A stretch of 64,000 nucleotides of DNA, from NCBI GenBank assembly GCA_043497085.1, contig JBIEKI010000013.1; one strand, given 5' to 3'. Made by a program: the position numbers and the translations under genes. Numbering within the stretch: position 1 is the first letter of the stretch; the number at the start of each line of letters is the position of its first letter. Shown here piece by piece: positions 25,014 through 33,443 of this stretch. The notes beneath the pieces were generated by a model. That model was not told the origin of the DNA, searched no databases, and saw only the letters and a program-made list of their open reading frames with translations. The stretch is from Thalassobacillus sp043497085. GTDB lineage: Bacteria > Bacillota > Bacilli > Bacillales > Halobacillaceae.

Positions 25014-25042
25014 TTGTCAGAATTTTGTGATATATTTATAGT
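25014..25042 (+). promoter_or_regulatory. sigma-A-type promoter upstream of 25068
   Basis: TTGTCA (25014-25019), a 17-base spacer, then TATAGT (25037-25042). It gives the membrane protein gene its own promoter, separate from the regulator-peptide operon. Confidence 0.6.
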
Positions 25043-25067
25043 ATAACAATTAAAGGGAGGTCTAGAA

Positions 25068-25706
25068 ATGACGATGAAAACATTTCTCGTTGCTGTCGCT
25101 TTAGGTACAGGCCTGATTGTAAGCGGAATGGTTACTCACGCTGATCAAACGTCCAAAAGCCTGAACGCCGATGTCCAAGCATCTGACCAGTCTCCCGTCC
25201 CCCTTTCCAATGGCGATGAACTGCCATCAACGTCCGAAGGTGACTCATTTGGAACAAACTCCTTAAAGGTTGACAAGTCTATAGAGAAAGAAAGTGAGAT
25301 CAATACAGGCAGGTCTGACACATCCAACCACACTACATCTAACCAATCTGCTTATTCCCTGCAAGCTTCCTCCTCTCCTCTTCACTCCCAAAATGCACCT
25401 GTTATCAGCCCGGCCACTTACTATCCAGTCGTTAAAGATCCCATCTACTTACTTTACGATAAAGCATTGAACCAACTTTTTAAGGAGGGACAACTCAATT
25501 CCTTAACGATTGTATTAGTGATCATCATAGGCTATATGATCCGGTACAAGCAACAGCCCCAGATGAATGAATCATTTCAGCAGACAGCAGACCCTACTGC
25601 CAGTTTTCTAAAAAAATATATTCAACACTTCCTGATGATCCTTACCATCATTTGCTTACTAGTCGCCCTGTTCATCGCTAAACAAATATTGGTCTTGTTG
25701 ATTTGA
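25068..25706 (+). CDS. secreted/membrane protein with Ser/Thr-rich region, unknown
   Basis: A 212-residue protein starting with a signal-like segment (residues 1-25, ending THADQ). A low-complexity, Ser/Thr/Asn-rich extracellular stretch runs to about 110, then come two hydrophobic helices (about 144-162 and 188-211). I do not recognise a family. It lies directly after the regulator-peptide pair, with its own promoter and a strong AAAGGGAGG site. Position makes it a candidate target of that regulator, but nothing in the sequence proves it. Confidence 0.6.
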   Translation: MTMKTFLVAVALGTGLIVSGMVTHADQTSKSLNADVQASDQSPVPLSNGDELPSTSEGDSFGTNSLKVDKSIEKESEINTGRSDTSNHTTSNQSAYSLQASSSPLHSQNAPVISPATYYPVVKDPIYLLYDKALNQLFKEGQLNSLTIVLVIIIGYMIRYKQQPQMNESFQQTADPTASFLKKYIQHFLMILTIICLLVALFIAKQILVLLI

Positions 25707-25718
25707 AAAAGGGAGACA

Positions 25719-25748
25719 GAAGGAGACCAGCTCAAGCTGGTCTCCTTC
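25719..25748. terminator. bidirectional terminator between convergent genes
   Basis: GAAGGAGACCAGCT / AGCTGGTCTCCTTC with a tight loop. Confidence 0.8.
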
Positions 25749-25755
25749 ACTACGA

Positions 25756-25911
25756 TTAAGGCATTGGCGGTCTTTGTTGATGGCGATCCTTTTCCATTTC
25801 TTTCTCAGCCTCCACCTCATGTTTCGTGCTTTTTCGCTTGGAACGAACCATCCAGCTGATGCTAGCTACAAGTAATATCACTATTACTAATACGACGATG
25901 ATGCTTTCCAT
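25756..25911 (-). CDS. small single-pass membrane protein (51 aa)
   Basis: ATG at 25911 with GGAGG upstream. Residues 2-20 form a hydrophobic helix (IIVVLVIVILLVASISW core), followed by a basic segment (VRSKRKSTKH) and a Lys/Glu/Asp tail ending RPPMP. The orientation should be N-out/C-in by the positive-inside rule. It starts 15 bp after the peptidase E gene on the same strand, so it is probably co-transcribed. Function unknown. Confidence 0.6.
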   Translation of the reverse strand: MESIIVVLVIVILLVASISWMVRSKRKSTKHEVEAEKEMEKDRHQQRPPMP

Positions 25912-25926
25912 CACCCGTCCCCTCCT

Positions 25927-26565
25927 TTAAAATTCAATCACATGGCCGAAGTATTCACGCTTATTCCCTTCGATGACAATTCCGCTCCCATCAGGGCAGG
26001 CATAGATTTTTCTTCCTGTTTCTTTTAATGCCTTTATTGCTTCCATTTGCCTCGAATCTCCCTGCCAATGCGGATAAAAGTGAAAACCAGCCAGAGCTGC
26101 TCCTCCATACTCGGATGGATGTAAGGGTGAACCTGCTAAATACTTGGCATCCACATAGTCAGCTGCCAGAATGTTTTCTGTCAAAATCATGGCACCAGCG
26201 CTTACACCGATCAACACCCCACCATTTTTTACATAGTCACAAAGCCAGCTAAGCAAGTTCCTTTCTCTTAATCTACTTAAGAAATGAAAAGTATTACCAC
26301 CAGATAAAAATATTGCATCACAGTTACCTAAATTCCCCAATAGCTTCTTTTCAAACGCCTGGTCAACATCGAAGTATAGGTAATCTATAAAACCTGCTTG
26401 ATCAAGCTGCTGCTTTGCAGAGTAAAAATATGTACGTTCCAGATCTGTTTGGGATGGAATATAACCTAACTTTGGTTTATCCTTACCAACTAAATTCATA
26501 ATCCTGTGTTCTAAACCATCAGGCAAATGTGATTTCCATTCACTCAACAACACCATTCGTATCAT
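25927..26565 (-). CDS. peptidase E / type 1 glutamine amidotransferase-like protein (S51 family)
   Basis: A 212-residue protein of the peptidase S51 family (YgaJ-like). Nucleophile elbow GVSAGAM with Ser122; FLSGGNTFHFL (about 86-96) is the second conserved strand, and HFYPHW near 162-167 supplies candidate catalytic histidine. Family enzymes hydrolyse Asp-X dipeptides or cyanophycin-type bonds, but many Bacillus relatives are uncharacterised. The length is standard. It heads a two-gene unit with the 51-residue membrane protein. Confidence 0.78.
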   Translation of the reverse strand: MIRMVLLSEWKSHLPDGLEHRIMNLVGKDKPKLGYIPSQTDLERTYFYSAKQQLDQAGFIDYLYFDVDQAFEKKLLGNLGNCDAIFLSGGNTFHFLSRLRERNLLSWLCDYVKNGGVLIGVSAGAMILTENILAADYVDAKYLAGSPLHPSEYGGAALAGFHFYPHWQGDSRQMEAIKALKETGRKIYACPDGSGIVIEGNKREYFGHVIEF

Positions 26566-26629
26566 TCCGCCTCACCTCTATTTATCAATTTAATGGCCTT
26601 CGGTTAAACGTTTTAGTTGTTTTCAAAAA

Positions 26630-27170
26630 AAGGCTTATTCAACAATTGGACCGTATTATGGAAGACTCAGTTTCAAGGTTCTTTACCATAAAAGCGTTAG
26701 GGGTGGCTTGGAAACTACTCGCTTTCCTGCGGGGGATCTGGCGAGCTTCCTCGGGCTATCGCCCTGTGGGATCTCGCCTAACCCCTTCTCCCGCGGGAGT
26801 CTCGCAGTTTCCCAACCACCCCATCCGAAGGATGAGAGAAACGAATCCCTGCCATAAATGAAGATGTCTTCCATAAGCCATATAAACCTATGATGCATGT
26901 TATAAGCACATTTTCATGAGTAGCTCTCCCTATGCTTGAAGGATGGCATACCGAAGTTTCCGTTTTGCTCACTTAACGCAAGGAGGTCCGGGAAATTGCG
27001 AGACTCCTATGGGATGAATAGGATCGGTGAGATCCCGGAAGGCGAAGCCTGAGGAAGCTCACCACATGCCCATGGAAAGCGAGTGATTTCCCGGACCTCC
27101 AAACGCTCCCAAACGTAACGGAAACAGTTTCTCTCGAAACTGACTCTTCAAGTAAAGGAAGCTTACCTTA
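26630..27170. repeat. dispersed double-hairpin element, copy 2 (subfamily I)
   Basis: This fills a 687-bp gene-free gap. Same order as copy 1: left end AACAATTGGACCG, terminal repeat GAAGACTCAGTTTCAAG, hairpin A (GGGTGGCTTGGAAACT...AGTTTCCCAACCACC), spacer, hairpin B (GGAGGTCCGGGAAAT...ATTTCCCGGACCTCC), right repeat CTCTCGAAACTGACTCTTC and end AAGTAAAGGAAGCTTACC. Spacer and hairpin B match copy 1 closely. No supported ORF. Confidence 0.9.
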
Positions 27171-27205
27171 AAATCAACACTAGATTTGACAGAGATAACT
27201 TAATA

Positions 27206-27243
27206 AAAGAGGCCTTAAGTCACAGAATGACTCAAGACCTTTC
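27206..27243 (-). terminator. terminator of the Ohr-like gene
   Basis: Imperfect stem AAGGTCTTGAGTC / GACTTAAGGCCTC (minus strand) with TTTTATT after it. Confidence 0.7.
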
Positions 27244-27252
27244 TTTCCTTAA

Positions 27253-27672
27253 TTATACTGCTTTCGGTTTTAACTGCACATCCACATTTCCTCGGGTAGC
27301 TTTAGAATATGGACAAACCTGGTGGGCTGATTGTGCTAATGACTCCGCCTCTTCCTGGGTTACACCTTTGATTTCTATATTCAAGACAACTCCTATTTTA
27401 AACCCATTATCTTCAGGGTCTTTCATTAAACTGACATCAGCCTTTAATGTTGAATCTATCTCTTTCTTCTCTTTACTTGCCACAAGATTCAAAGCTCCAT
27501 CATAGCAAGCGGCATAAGCAGCTGCAAAAAGCTGCTCTGGGTTTGTTCCTTTTTCATCTTTGTCTTCATTAGGCATTACCACATTTAAGTCGATCATTCC
27601 ATCATCTGATTTCACATGTCCATCACGCCCGCCATTCGCAGTAGCATGGGCAGTAAATAATATATCACTCAT
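27253..27672 (-). CDS. organic hydroperoxide resistance protein (Ohr/OsmC family)
   Basis: A 139-residue thiol peroxidase that reduces organic hydroperoxides. Both catalytic cysteines are present: Cys56 in AACYDGAL and Cys120 in QVCPYSKA. The supporting Arg16 and Glu46 (NPEQLFAAAYA) are also there. The HATANGGRDGHV opening identifies the Ohr subfamily rather than OsmC. No MarR-type OhrR gene is adjacent. Monocistronic. Confidence 0.93.
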   Translation of the reverse strand: MSDILFTAHATANGGRDGHVKSDDGMIDLNVVMPNEDKDEKGTNPEQLFAAAYAACYDGALNLVASKEKKEIDSTLKADVSLMKDPEDNGFKIGVVLNIEIKGVTQEEAESLAQSAHQVCPYSKATRGNVDVQLKPKAV

Positions 27673-27734
27673 CTTATTCTCACTCCTCTACGTATTATTC
27701 AAGCATTATTTGTTATTCCTTTTTTCCAAGTCTT

Positions 27735-28016
27735 TCAAACTTTTCTGAGCCCATGTTTGTCCTTCAATGACTCAGGTGCCATTTTCACTAGTTGCTGTAA
27801 AATGAAAGCAAGTACTGTTAAATCATCTATAATTCCAAGCCCAATAATAAAGTCCGGAATCAAATCAAACGGAAAAACTAAATAAGTCAGAAATAATAAT
27901 GTTGATAACCCTTTATGGGAGCGCTTGACTTCAGATGAGGTAAAAAAATCCTTCAAAAAAGGAAGTGATTTGCGAACTTGTAAGATGAACTTTGTACGTC
28001 TCCATATCCTTACCAT
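27735..28016 (-). CDS. YkvA family (DUF1232) membrane protein
   Basis: 93 residues. The start is ATG 28016, behind GGAAGGAGATGG; the longer frame to 28064 has no site. It has the DUF1232 core: LLFLTYLVFPFDLIPDFIIG followed by IDDLTVLAFIL, a short membrane-associated segment with the conserved PxDLIPD motif. Function unknown; related proteins occur in many bacteria near stress genes. Monocistronic. Confidence 0.8.
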   Translation of the reverse strand: MVRIWRRTKFILQVRKSLPFLKDFFTSSEVKRSHKGLSTLLFLTYLVFPFDLIPDFIIGLGIIDDLTVLAFILQQLVKMAPESLKDKHGLRKV

Positions 28017-28197
28017 CACACATCCATCTCCTTCCCATATAATAGGTATGTTCCCAATTCTCACTCAATTTATCTTGAAAGCGATGCGCTCAGAGTCGAT
28101 AATTGCTAATTTCCAGCGAATGATTTAACATTATCAATGGATTGAGAAAACATTAAACTTATGGCAGGTCACTTTCTGATAAAGGAGATGAAAAGGG

Positions 28198-28749
28198 ATG
28201 AGAATTGCATTAATCAACGGCACCATCGTTGGAAATAAAACCAAAACCCTTCTAGAAGAAACAGAAAAATTCATTAAAGAAGTATCTGATAAATATGAGA
28301 CAGACATCATTAATCTGGAAGATTTTGAAATGCAATTCATCGATGGTCGACCGAATGATCAGTACAATGATGATATGCAAAAACTGATCAAGCAAATCGA
28401 AGAAGCAGATGCTTATATTATAGCTACTCCGATTTTCCAAGGATCGATCCCAGGGACACTTAAAAACTTATTTGATGGCTTATCTCCACGAGCAATGCGG
28501 TATAAGCCGGTTTCCATCGTGGCTAATGGAGGTACACTTCAACATCACCTTGTAATTGAAAATCAATTGAAGCCTATTCTCAACTATTTCCGTTGCCTGG
28601 TAACACCAAATTATGTTTATACCCATACGAATCATTTTTCAACTCAGGGTGAATTGATTGACGAAGATGTCCTCAACCGTTTGAAAGTGTTAGCAAATGT
28701 CTTTGTAGAGTACATGGAAATGAGCAAGAATCTACCATCTGAAGACTGA
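28198..28749 (+). CDS. NADPH-dependent FMN reductase family protein
   Basis: A 183-residue flavodoxin-fold reductase. The N-terminal RIALINGTIVGNKTKTL loop binds FMN phosphate, and IIATPIFQGSIPGTLKNLFDG (motif YxxSIPGxLKNxxD-like, about 78-98) is the family signature. Likely substrates are quinones, azo compounds or chromate, but the sequence does not choose between them. RBS AAAGGAGATG. It ends at a strong hairpin shared with the convergent transglycosylase gene. Confidence 0.85.
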   Translation: MRIALINGTIVGNKTKTLLEETEKFIKEVSDKYETDIINLEDFEMQFIDGRPNDQYNDDMQKLIKQIEEADAYIIATPIFQGSIPGTLKNLFDGLSPRAMRYKPVSIVANGGTLQHHLVIENQLKPILNYFRCLVTPNYVYTHTNHFSTQGELIDEDVLNRLKVLANVFVEYMEMSKNLPSED

Positions 28750-28751
28750 TC

Positions 28752-28799
28752 AAAAAGACCGCAGTGAAAGATGAATCTTTCCACTGCGGTCTTTTTTTC
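28752..28799. terminator. bidirectional terminator
   Basis: GACCGCAGTG / CACTGCGGTC with additional inner pairing GAAAG/CTTTC and T-runs on both sides. Confidence 0.9.
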
Positions 28800-29418
28800 A
28801 TACTTTTGATAACACTTTGCGAACATAATTCTGTGTTTCTTTAAAAGGTGGTATACCCCCATATTTATCTACATTTCCCGGTCCCGCATTGTAGGCTGCC
28901 AAAGCAAGTTCATTATTTCCCGCATAGCGATCGAGCATTTGTTTCAAATATTTAGTGCCAGCCATAATATTTTGCTGCGGATCAAATGCATCCGTGACCC
29001 CAAGTCCTCTTGCGGTATTCGGCATCAGCTGCATCAGTCCTTGCGCACCCACATGACTGACCGCAGATGCATTAAAATCTGATTCATGCTGGATGACTGA
29101 ACGAATCAAGTTTTCTTTCACTCCAAATGTCTTTGACGCCTTTTCAATCAACTGGTCAATAGCTTCCCTTCCTGTACTGGAGGGTTTAGGTGACGAGTTT
29201 AATGAAAAAGTCGCAGGATTTGGCTGAGTCTGGAAAGCAGTAACGGTACTCACTGGTTCAGCAGATGGTGATTTTTGTTCAGGTTCTGTGGACATAGCTG
29301 CCTGCAAAAGACTTTGAAAGGCCATATCCATCAAACTGTCCGCCATGGAGCTTTTTCCTCCGCTCATTGCTGACATGGCCTGCATCTGTATTACTTGCTG
29401 CATACTTCTTATATCCAT
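28798..29418 (-). CDS. lytic transglycosylase (SLT domain, CwlQ/YjbJ-like)
   Basis: A 206-residue protein with an SLT domain at about 88-200. The catalytic glutamate is Glu112 in IQHESDFNA; GLMQLMPNTARGLGV and ALAAYNAGPGNV complete the family motifs. The N-terminal 80 residues are Met/Ser/Pro-rich and lack a clear signal peptide, as in Bacillus subtilis CwlQ, which has muramidase and transglycosylase activity. It could be exported by a non-Sec route, for instance with flagella; that is inference. Confidence 0.88.
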   Translation of the reverse strand: MDIRSMQQVIQMQAMSAMSGGKSSMADSLMDMAFQSLLQAAMSTEPEQKSPSAEPVSTVTAFQTQPNPATFSLNSSPKPSSTGREAIDQLIEKASKTFGVKENLIRSVIQHESDFNASAVSHVGAQGLMQLMPNTARGLGVTDAFDPQQNIMAGTKYLKQMLDRYAGNNELALAAYNAGPGNVDKYGGIPPFKETQNYVRKVLSKV

Positions 29419-29541
29419 CTCTCCACCCGCTTTTTCTGTTATTAGATACTAACATTTTACAATTATTTTCACCATTCAACAATATTCCCCAGGAAATAAT
29501 TATTTTCACTCCATTAGCTGCTTTCCTATCAGCCGCAACTT

Positions 29542-30939
29542 TTATTTTTTCCCGAAATAGAATATTCCGGTAAGCACACCGATGGTAGACATAATTGCAG
29601 AGACTACGAGCATGGGTACTGCTCCGAATTGGGCGACTATTGGTACAGATAGTGCAGTCACTAGCCCGCCGCCTAGTAAAGGCTCATAAACAAGCTGCTT
29701 ATACCCGAAGGCTTCGAATGCCGGTGAGTCATTATCGGGATCTGTAATTCTCATGAGTAATAGTCCAGTTGCTGTGACACCCATGGATTGGCCAAAATCT
29801 CCAATTCCACGTTCAAACCAGTACCTTGGAATAATTCGCGGAGCTAAGATCAAGAATCCAGCAATGTTCCACGCGATACCAGCGACTGCCAGAACAAGGA
29901 ATGGAACAAAGTATTCTCCGATCACATCAATGGATACAGAAGCTATGGCTGTTAGAATAAGAATATCCAGTGCAAAACCTTGAATACGGGCGATCATTCT
30001 GCGATCGACCACTTCATGACGGTCTGTCTTATCAAAAATCAGCTGCAATAGAATTCCACCAATCATAGCGATAGGGAATAACGGAACATAAGTCATTACT
30101 TCACTGTTTGTCCAGGCTCCCCAAGTCACACTTTCGAGCCAGATCAAACCTTGTAATAATCCATAACCAATCAAAACAGCCAAAGAAACGATTGCAAAGT
30201 GGAACGACAAAGGTTCGATCGATTCTGGACGCACTGTCATACTTGCTGCTGGCTCACGATTCTGGAATTCCATAATTCCTTGTTTCTTCAAACGCGAAAA
30301 GTCTTTTACATTCTTTACAAGTTTTGTTTTTCCGCTGCGGATCCCCCAGTTGATCAAGATGATTCCGAAAATGACCCCAGATAAGATACCGACCGTTGCA
30401 AGGCCGATGGCCAGGTCAAAGGCTTCCGGAAAACCAAGTTCCTCAAAGGTTCCTGCCATACCGGCAGCTGTTCCATGGCCGCCTTCAAAAGCAACTTCAA
30501 TGAGCGCACCTGCCATTGGAGGAATATCGTAAAACGGAACTAAAATCAATAATACGACCAATAAACCAATTACATACTGACCCCAGCCAATCGCCCAGCC
30601 AAAGGCTAACTGCGGCCCGCCATAATTCCATATTTTCTTTAATGTAGGTGTGGTTGCCCCGAGAAATAATGCCGCAAAGACAATATTGATCATAAGTCCA
30701 GGCAATGCTTCCCATACCTGAAGAATCCCTTCTGTCATTACCCCATTTGCCAGGAAATGATCATCAGCGAAAAGCTTTCCCAATACTTGAGGACCTAAAA
30801 TAAGTGCTAAAAAGCCGCCAATGATCGATGAAGGTAAGAATAAATTCTGAAAAAGCGGTATTTTGATACGTATCAATTTTCCTAATAATAAAAAGATGGA
30901 TATATAAATTAATGCAAAACCTATCTGGTCTGGTGACAT
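29542..30939 (-). CDS. sodium/glutamate symporter-type membrane transporter (GltS/ESS family)
   Basis: A 465-residue polytopic transporter with about 10-12 helices in two inverted halves. Signature segments: FLPSSIIGGFLALILGPQVLG (as two parts), FEGGHGTAAGMAGTFEELGF in the first half, and GIGDFGQSMGVTATGLLLMR in the second half, the re-entrant loops of ESS-type symporters. Glutamate with sodium is the family substrate; substitution by a related anion is possible. The ribosome binding site AGGAGATTTTC precedes the ATG. Monocistronic. Confidence 0.8.
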   Translation of the reverse strand: MSPDQIGFALIYISIFLLLGKLIRIKIPLFQNLFLPSSIIGGFLALILGPQVLGKLFADDHFLANGVMTEGILQVWEALPGLMINIVFAALFLGATTPTLKKIWNYGGPQLAFGWAIGWGQYVIGLLVVLLILVPFYDIPPMAGALIEVAFEGGHGTAAGMAGTFEELGFPEAFDLAIGLATVGILSGVIFGIILINWGIRSGKTKLVKNVKDFSRLKKQGIMEFQNREPAASMTVRPESIEPLSFHFAIVSLAVLIGYGLLQGLIWLESVTWGAWTNSEVMTYVPLFPIAMIGGILLQLIFDKTDRHEVVDRRMIARIQGFALDILILTAIASVSIDVIGEYFVPFLVLAVAGIAWNIAGFLILAPRIIPRYWFERGIGDFGQSMGVTATGLLLMRITDPDNDSPAFEAFGYKQLVYEPLLGGGLVTALSVPIVAQFGAVPMLVVSAIMSTIGVLTGIFYFGKK

Positions 30940-31168
30940 AAGAAAATCTCCTTTACTTTATAAATCTTGCAGAAATATACCCTCTTCCATTAATCCCCAA
31001 ACCATTGAAAACATTCCGTATATTGCGAAAAATCATTCATCAAGTTACCCCTGATTGACCGCTCGGCATGAAGAGTTTCATAAAATTAAAGTTTCCTTAA
31101 TAGTCTTAAAGGTAATGAAGTATTATAATTGAATTTAAAACGTCTTAGTTATTGGAGTGTTATATGTA

Positions 31169-31705
31169 ATGGAAGCATTAATCATCTTTGTTGCCCAGTT
31201 AGTACTAGTGCCAATTGTAACGATTCGTACCATACTAGTCGTTAAAGGAATTCGCAATGTCGCTGCCTTCATTGGAATTTTTGAAGGGTTTATTTATGTC
31301 ATTTCTTTAGGACTCGTATTTAGTGATTTATCAAATATATGGAATATGGTCGCGTATGCTTTCGGGTTCGGTATCGGGCTTTTCCTAGGGAGCATGCTGG
31401 AAACCAAACTGCAAATCGGCTATGTAACCTTCCAGGTTAATCTAATGAATCGGAACGAGGAATTAGTCCGAACTCTCCGGGCATCCGGCTTCGGTGTTAC
31501 CACCTATATCGGTGAAGGTATAGAAGACCACCGTTATCGACTGGATGTATTGGCGAAAAGAAACCGCGAAAAAGAGTTCATGGAAATCATTGATCACATG
31601 GACCCTAAAGCTTTTGTCGTATCGTACGAACCACGCACATTCAAAGGTGGCTTCTTGACTAAAAGAATGAAAAAACGTCAGGAACAGGCGGAGTCGAACG
31701 CCTGA
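31169..31705 (+). CDS. UPF0316/DUF2179-type membrane protein (YebE-like)
   Basis: 178 residues from ATG 31169, with GGAG 11 bases before; GTG 31157 is the alternative start but overlaps that site. Three N-terminal helices (about 3-70) include RTILVVKGIRNVAAFIGIFE, typical of UPF0316. The soluble C-terminal DUF2179-like domain contains GFGVTTYIGEGIEDHRYRLD and a conserved PKAFVVSYEP strand. Function unknown. Monocistronic, ending in a strong bidirectional hairpin. Confidence 0.83.
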   Translation: MEALIIFVAQLVLVPIVTIRTILVVKGIRNVAAFIGIFEGFIYVISLGLVFSDLSNIWNMVAYAFGFGIGLFLGSMLETKLQIGYVTFQVNLMNRNEELVRTLRASGFGVTTYIGEGIEDHRYRLDVLAKRNREKEFMEIIDHMDPKAFVVSYEPRTFKGGFLTKRMKKRQEQAESNA

Positions 31706-31763
31706 ATACAAGTCGGTGCCTTTACCATACAAAACGAAATAAACAGTTGTACTAACTAAAAAC

Positions 31764-31808
31764 GAAGCCCCCATAGCGGCATATCGCCTGCCGCTATGGG
31801 GGCTTCTT
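31764..31808. terminator. bidirectional terminator
   Basis: GAAGCCCCCATAGCGGC / GCCGCTATGGGGGCTTC, 17 bp perfect, between convergent genes. Confidence 0.9.
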
Positions 31809-32263
31809 TAATTACCTATAAATATTTTCTTCAAAAAACCGGTGATACCTTTATTTTCCTGCACCGTTTCGCTGGTACTTTCTTCTTCCGCTTCTTCGAG
31901 GAAAATTTGTTGTTTTTCAATCGCATGATCATAGGTAAGTACAGCTCCGATATCTGTCTGCGTTTCTCGGTTTGATATTGTAGTATGATGCATGCCATGT
32001 TTATCAGCCACAGCTTTATAGTCCTTCAAAAAACGGTAGCTGATATTGCCATTCAAAAGCAGCTTGGCTTTGGGATTGGCCTTTATCTCCCGTTCTAAGT
32101 CATCTAACCCTTTATTCTTCATTACTTGCCCTTTGGTCAGAGCTAATACGATCCGCTCACGAAGCGTACCTAAAAAACGTTTCCTCTCAGCCGGCTTTGT
32201 TTCCCTTGCTCCATATATTCCTTCTTGCAGATAATCATCGACATCTTTTTTCAATGCTGACAC
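31808..32263 (-). CDS. YueI family (DUF1694) protein
   Basis: A 151-residue cytoplasmic protein. The YueI pattern is clear: DDYLQEGIYGARETKPAERK near the N-terminus, RERIVLALTKGQVMK, then the C-terminal half containing TQTDIGAVLTYDHAIEK. The acidic tail (EEAEEESTSE) ends in an amphipathic GFLKKIFIGN helix. Function unknown. AGGAGTGTC precedes the ATG. Confidence 0.82.
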   Translation of the reverse strand: MSALKKDVDDYLQEGIYGARETKPAERKRFLGTLRERIVLALTKGQVMKNKGLDDLEREIKANPKAKLLLNGNISYRFLKDYKAVADKHGMHHTTISNRETQTDIGAVLTYDHAIEKQQIFLEEAEEESTSETVQENKGITGFLKKIFIGN

Positions 32264-32309
32264 TCCTAATGAACAATCGGTACACTGTAAATTTACTATA
32301 GTTAAAAAA

Positions 32310-33197
32310 TCAATTCAATTCAGGTACAATCACTTCGATATGGCTTGTCTTCACTTCCATCTCAACTGGTAAGCGATCCCCTTGTTCGCCATCTACATTT
32401 GTCACTAGGGGTTCAGGGGATGAAACTTTCAGATGTTTAGCCGTAAAGTATTCAACATCTTCCTCTTCTTTTAATTCTCCTTTAAGAATTGCTGTTGCGA
32501 TAGAAGCTAACCGGATCATATTAACCTGCTTGATGACATAGCAATGCAGCATGCCATCATCTACCTTCGCTTCAGGTGTCAGCTTTTCAAACCCTCCGGT
32601 AGACCGTGTCAAAGCAGCCAGAAATAGTAAGGAGTCTCCCTCCCATTTCTTTTCATCATATTCAATATTCAAAGGATAAGCCCTGTTTGAAGTTAACTCT
32701 TTCAACCCCTCCAACACATAGGCAAGCGGTCCTAACTTCGTCTTTTGCTCTGGTGTGACATCATAAGTAGCTTCCGCGATAGCACCGACTGCTACAATGT
32801 TGACAAAATAACGGTCGTTGAATTCCCCAATATCCACCTTCTTGGTATGGTCTGATTTCAACAGCTTTATTGCTTCCTCTGGATCAAGAGGGATATTCAA
32901 AGCACGGGCGAAATCATTGACAGTACCTAATGGAATAATCCCCAACTTTGGTCTATGGACCTGATCCACCAGCCCATTGATGGTCTCATGCAATGTTCCA
33001 TCTCCGCCTAAGGAAACGACCATATCATATTCCTTGGTACAGGCATCCTGACAAAAATAAGTGGCGTCCAACTCTTTCTCCGTTTTGCTGACCGTAGACT
33101 CGTACCCTTTTTCTTTTAATATTGCTTCTATCTGTTCAATGTATTCCAACGCATTTTCCTTGCCGGAAGAAGGGTTGGCTATGATCATCGCTTTCAC
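32310..33197 (-). CDS. diacylglycerol kinase family lipid kinase (paralogue 2)
   Basis: A 295-residue lipid kinase with GGDGT at about 64-68, GTVNDFAR near 91-98 and IANPSSGK at the N-terminus, which is the canonical first loop. The GTG at 33197 was chosen: AGGAG lies 11 bases before it, whereas the GTG at 33209 abuts that site. This copy keeps motifs better than the paralogue at 2644-3537 and resembles the YtlR/BmrU subgroup. Monocistronic; the next gene (YueI) lies 46 bp downstream on the same strand. Confidence 0.83.
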   Translation of the reverse strand: MKAMIIANPSSGKENALEYIEQIEAILKEKGYESTVSKTEKELDATYFCQDACTKEYDMVVSLGGDGTLHETINGLVDQVHRPKLGIIPLGTVNDFARALNIPLDPEEAIKLLKSDHTKKVDIGEFNDRYFVNIVAVGAIAEATYDVTPEQKTKLGPLAYVLEGLKELTSNRAYPLNIEYDEKKWEGDSLLFLAALTRSTGGFEKLTPEAKVDDGMLHCYVIKQVNMIRLASIATAILKGELKEEEDVEYFTAKHLKVSSPEPLVTNVDGEQGDRLPVEMEVKTSHIEVIVPELN

Positions 33198-33443
33198 GAA
33201 TCTCCACACTCCTGCCTCTAAGCTTTTCAGCTTGGTATTTAAAAATAGTCTAGTCCTTCAGACTTGTACCACATATTAATTAACACGAAACTAAACCAAC
33301 ATTTTTCACCTATATTTGCCGAATTCTATCTTGATAAGTCGGATATTGCTATAATTTATATTAAAACTTTGCTAACATGGGAAAGTGAATAATATAGCAA
33401 ATGAAACAGGCTTTAAATTCCAACATCGGAAGGGGTATATGAA

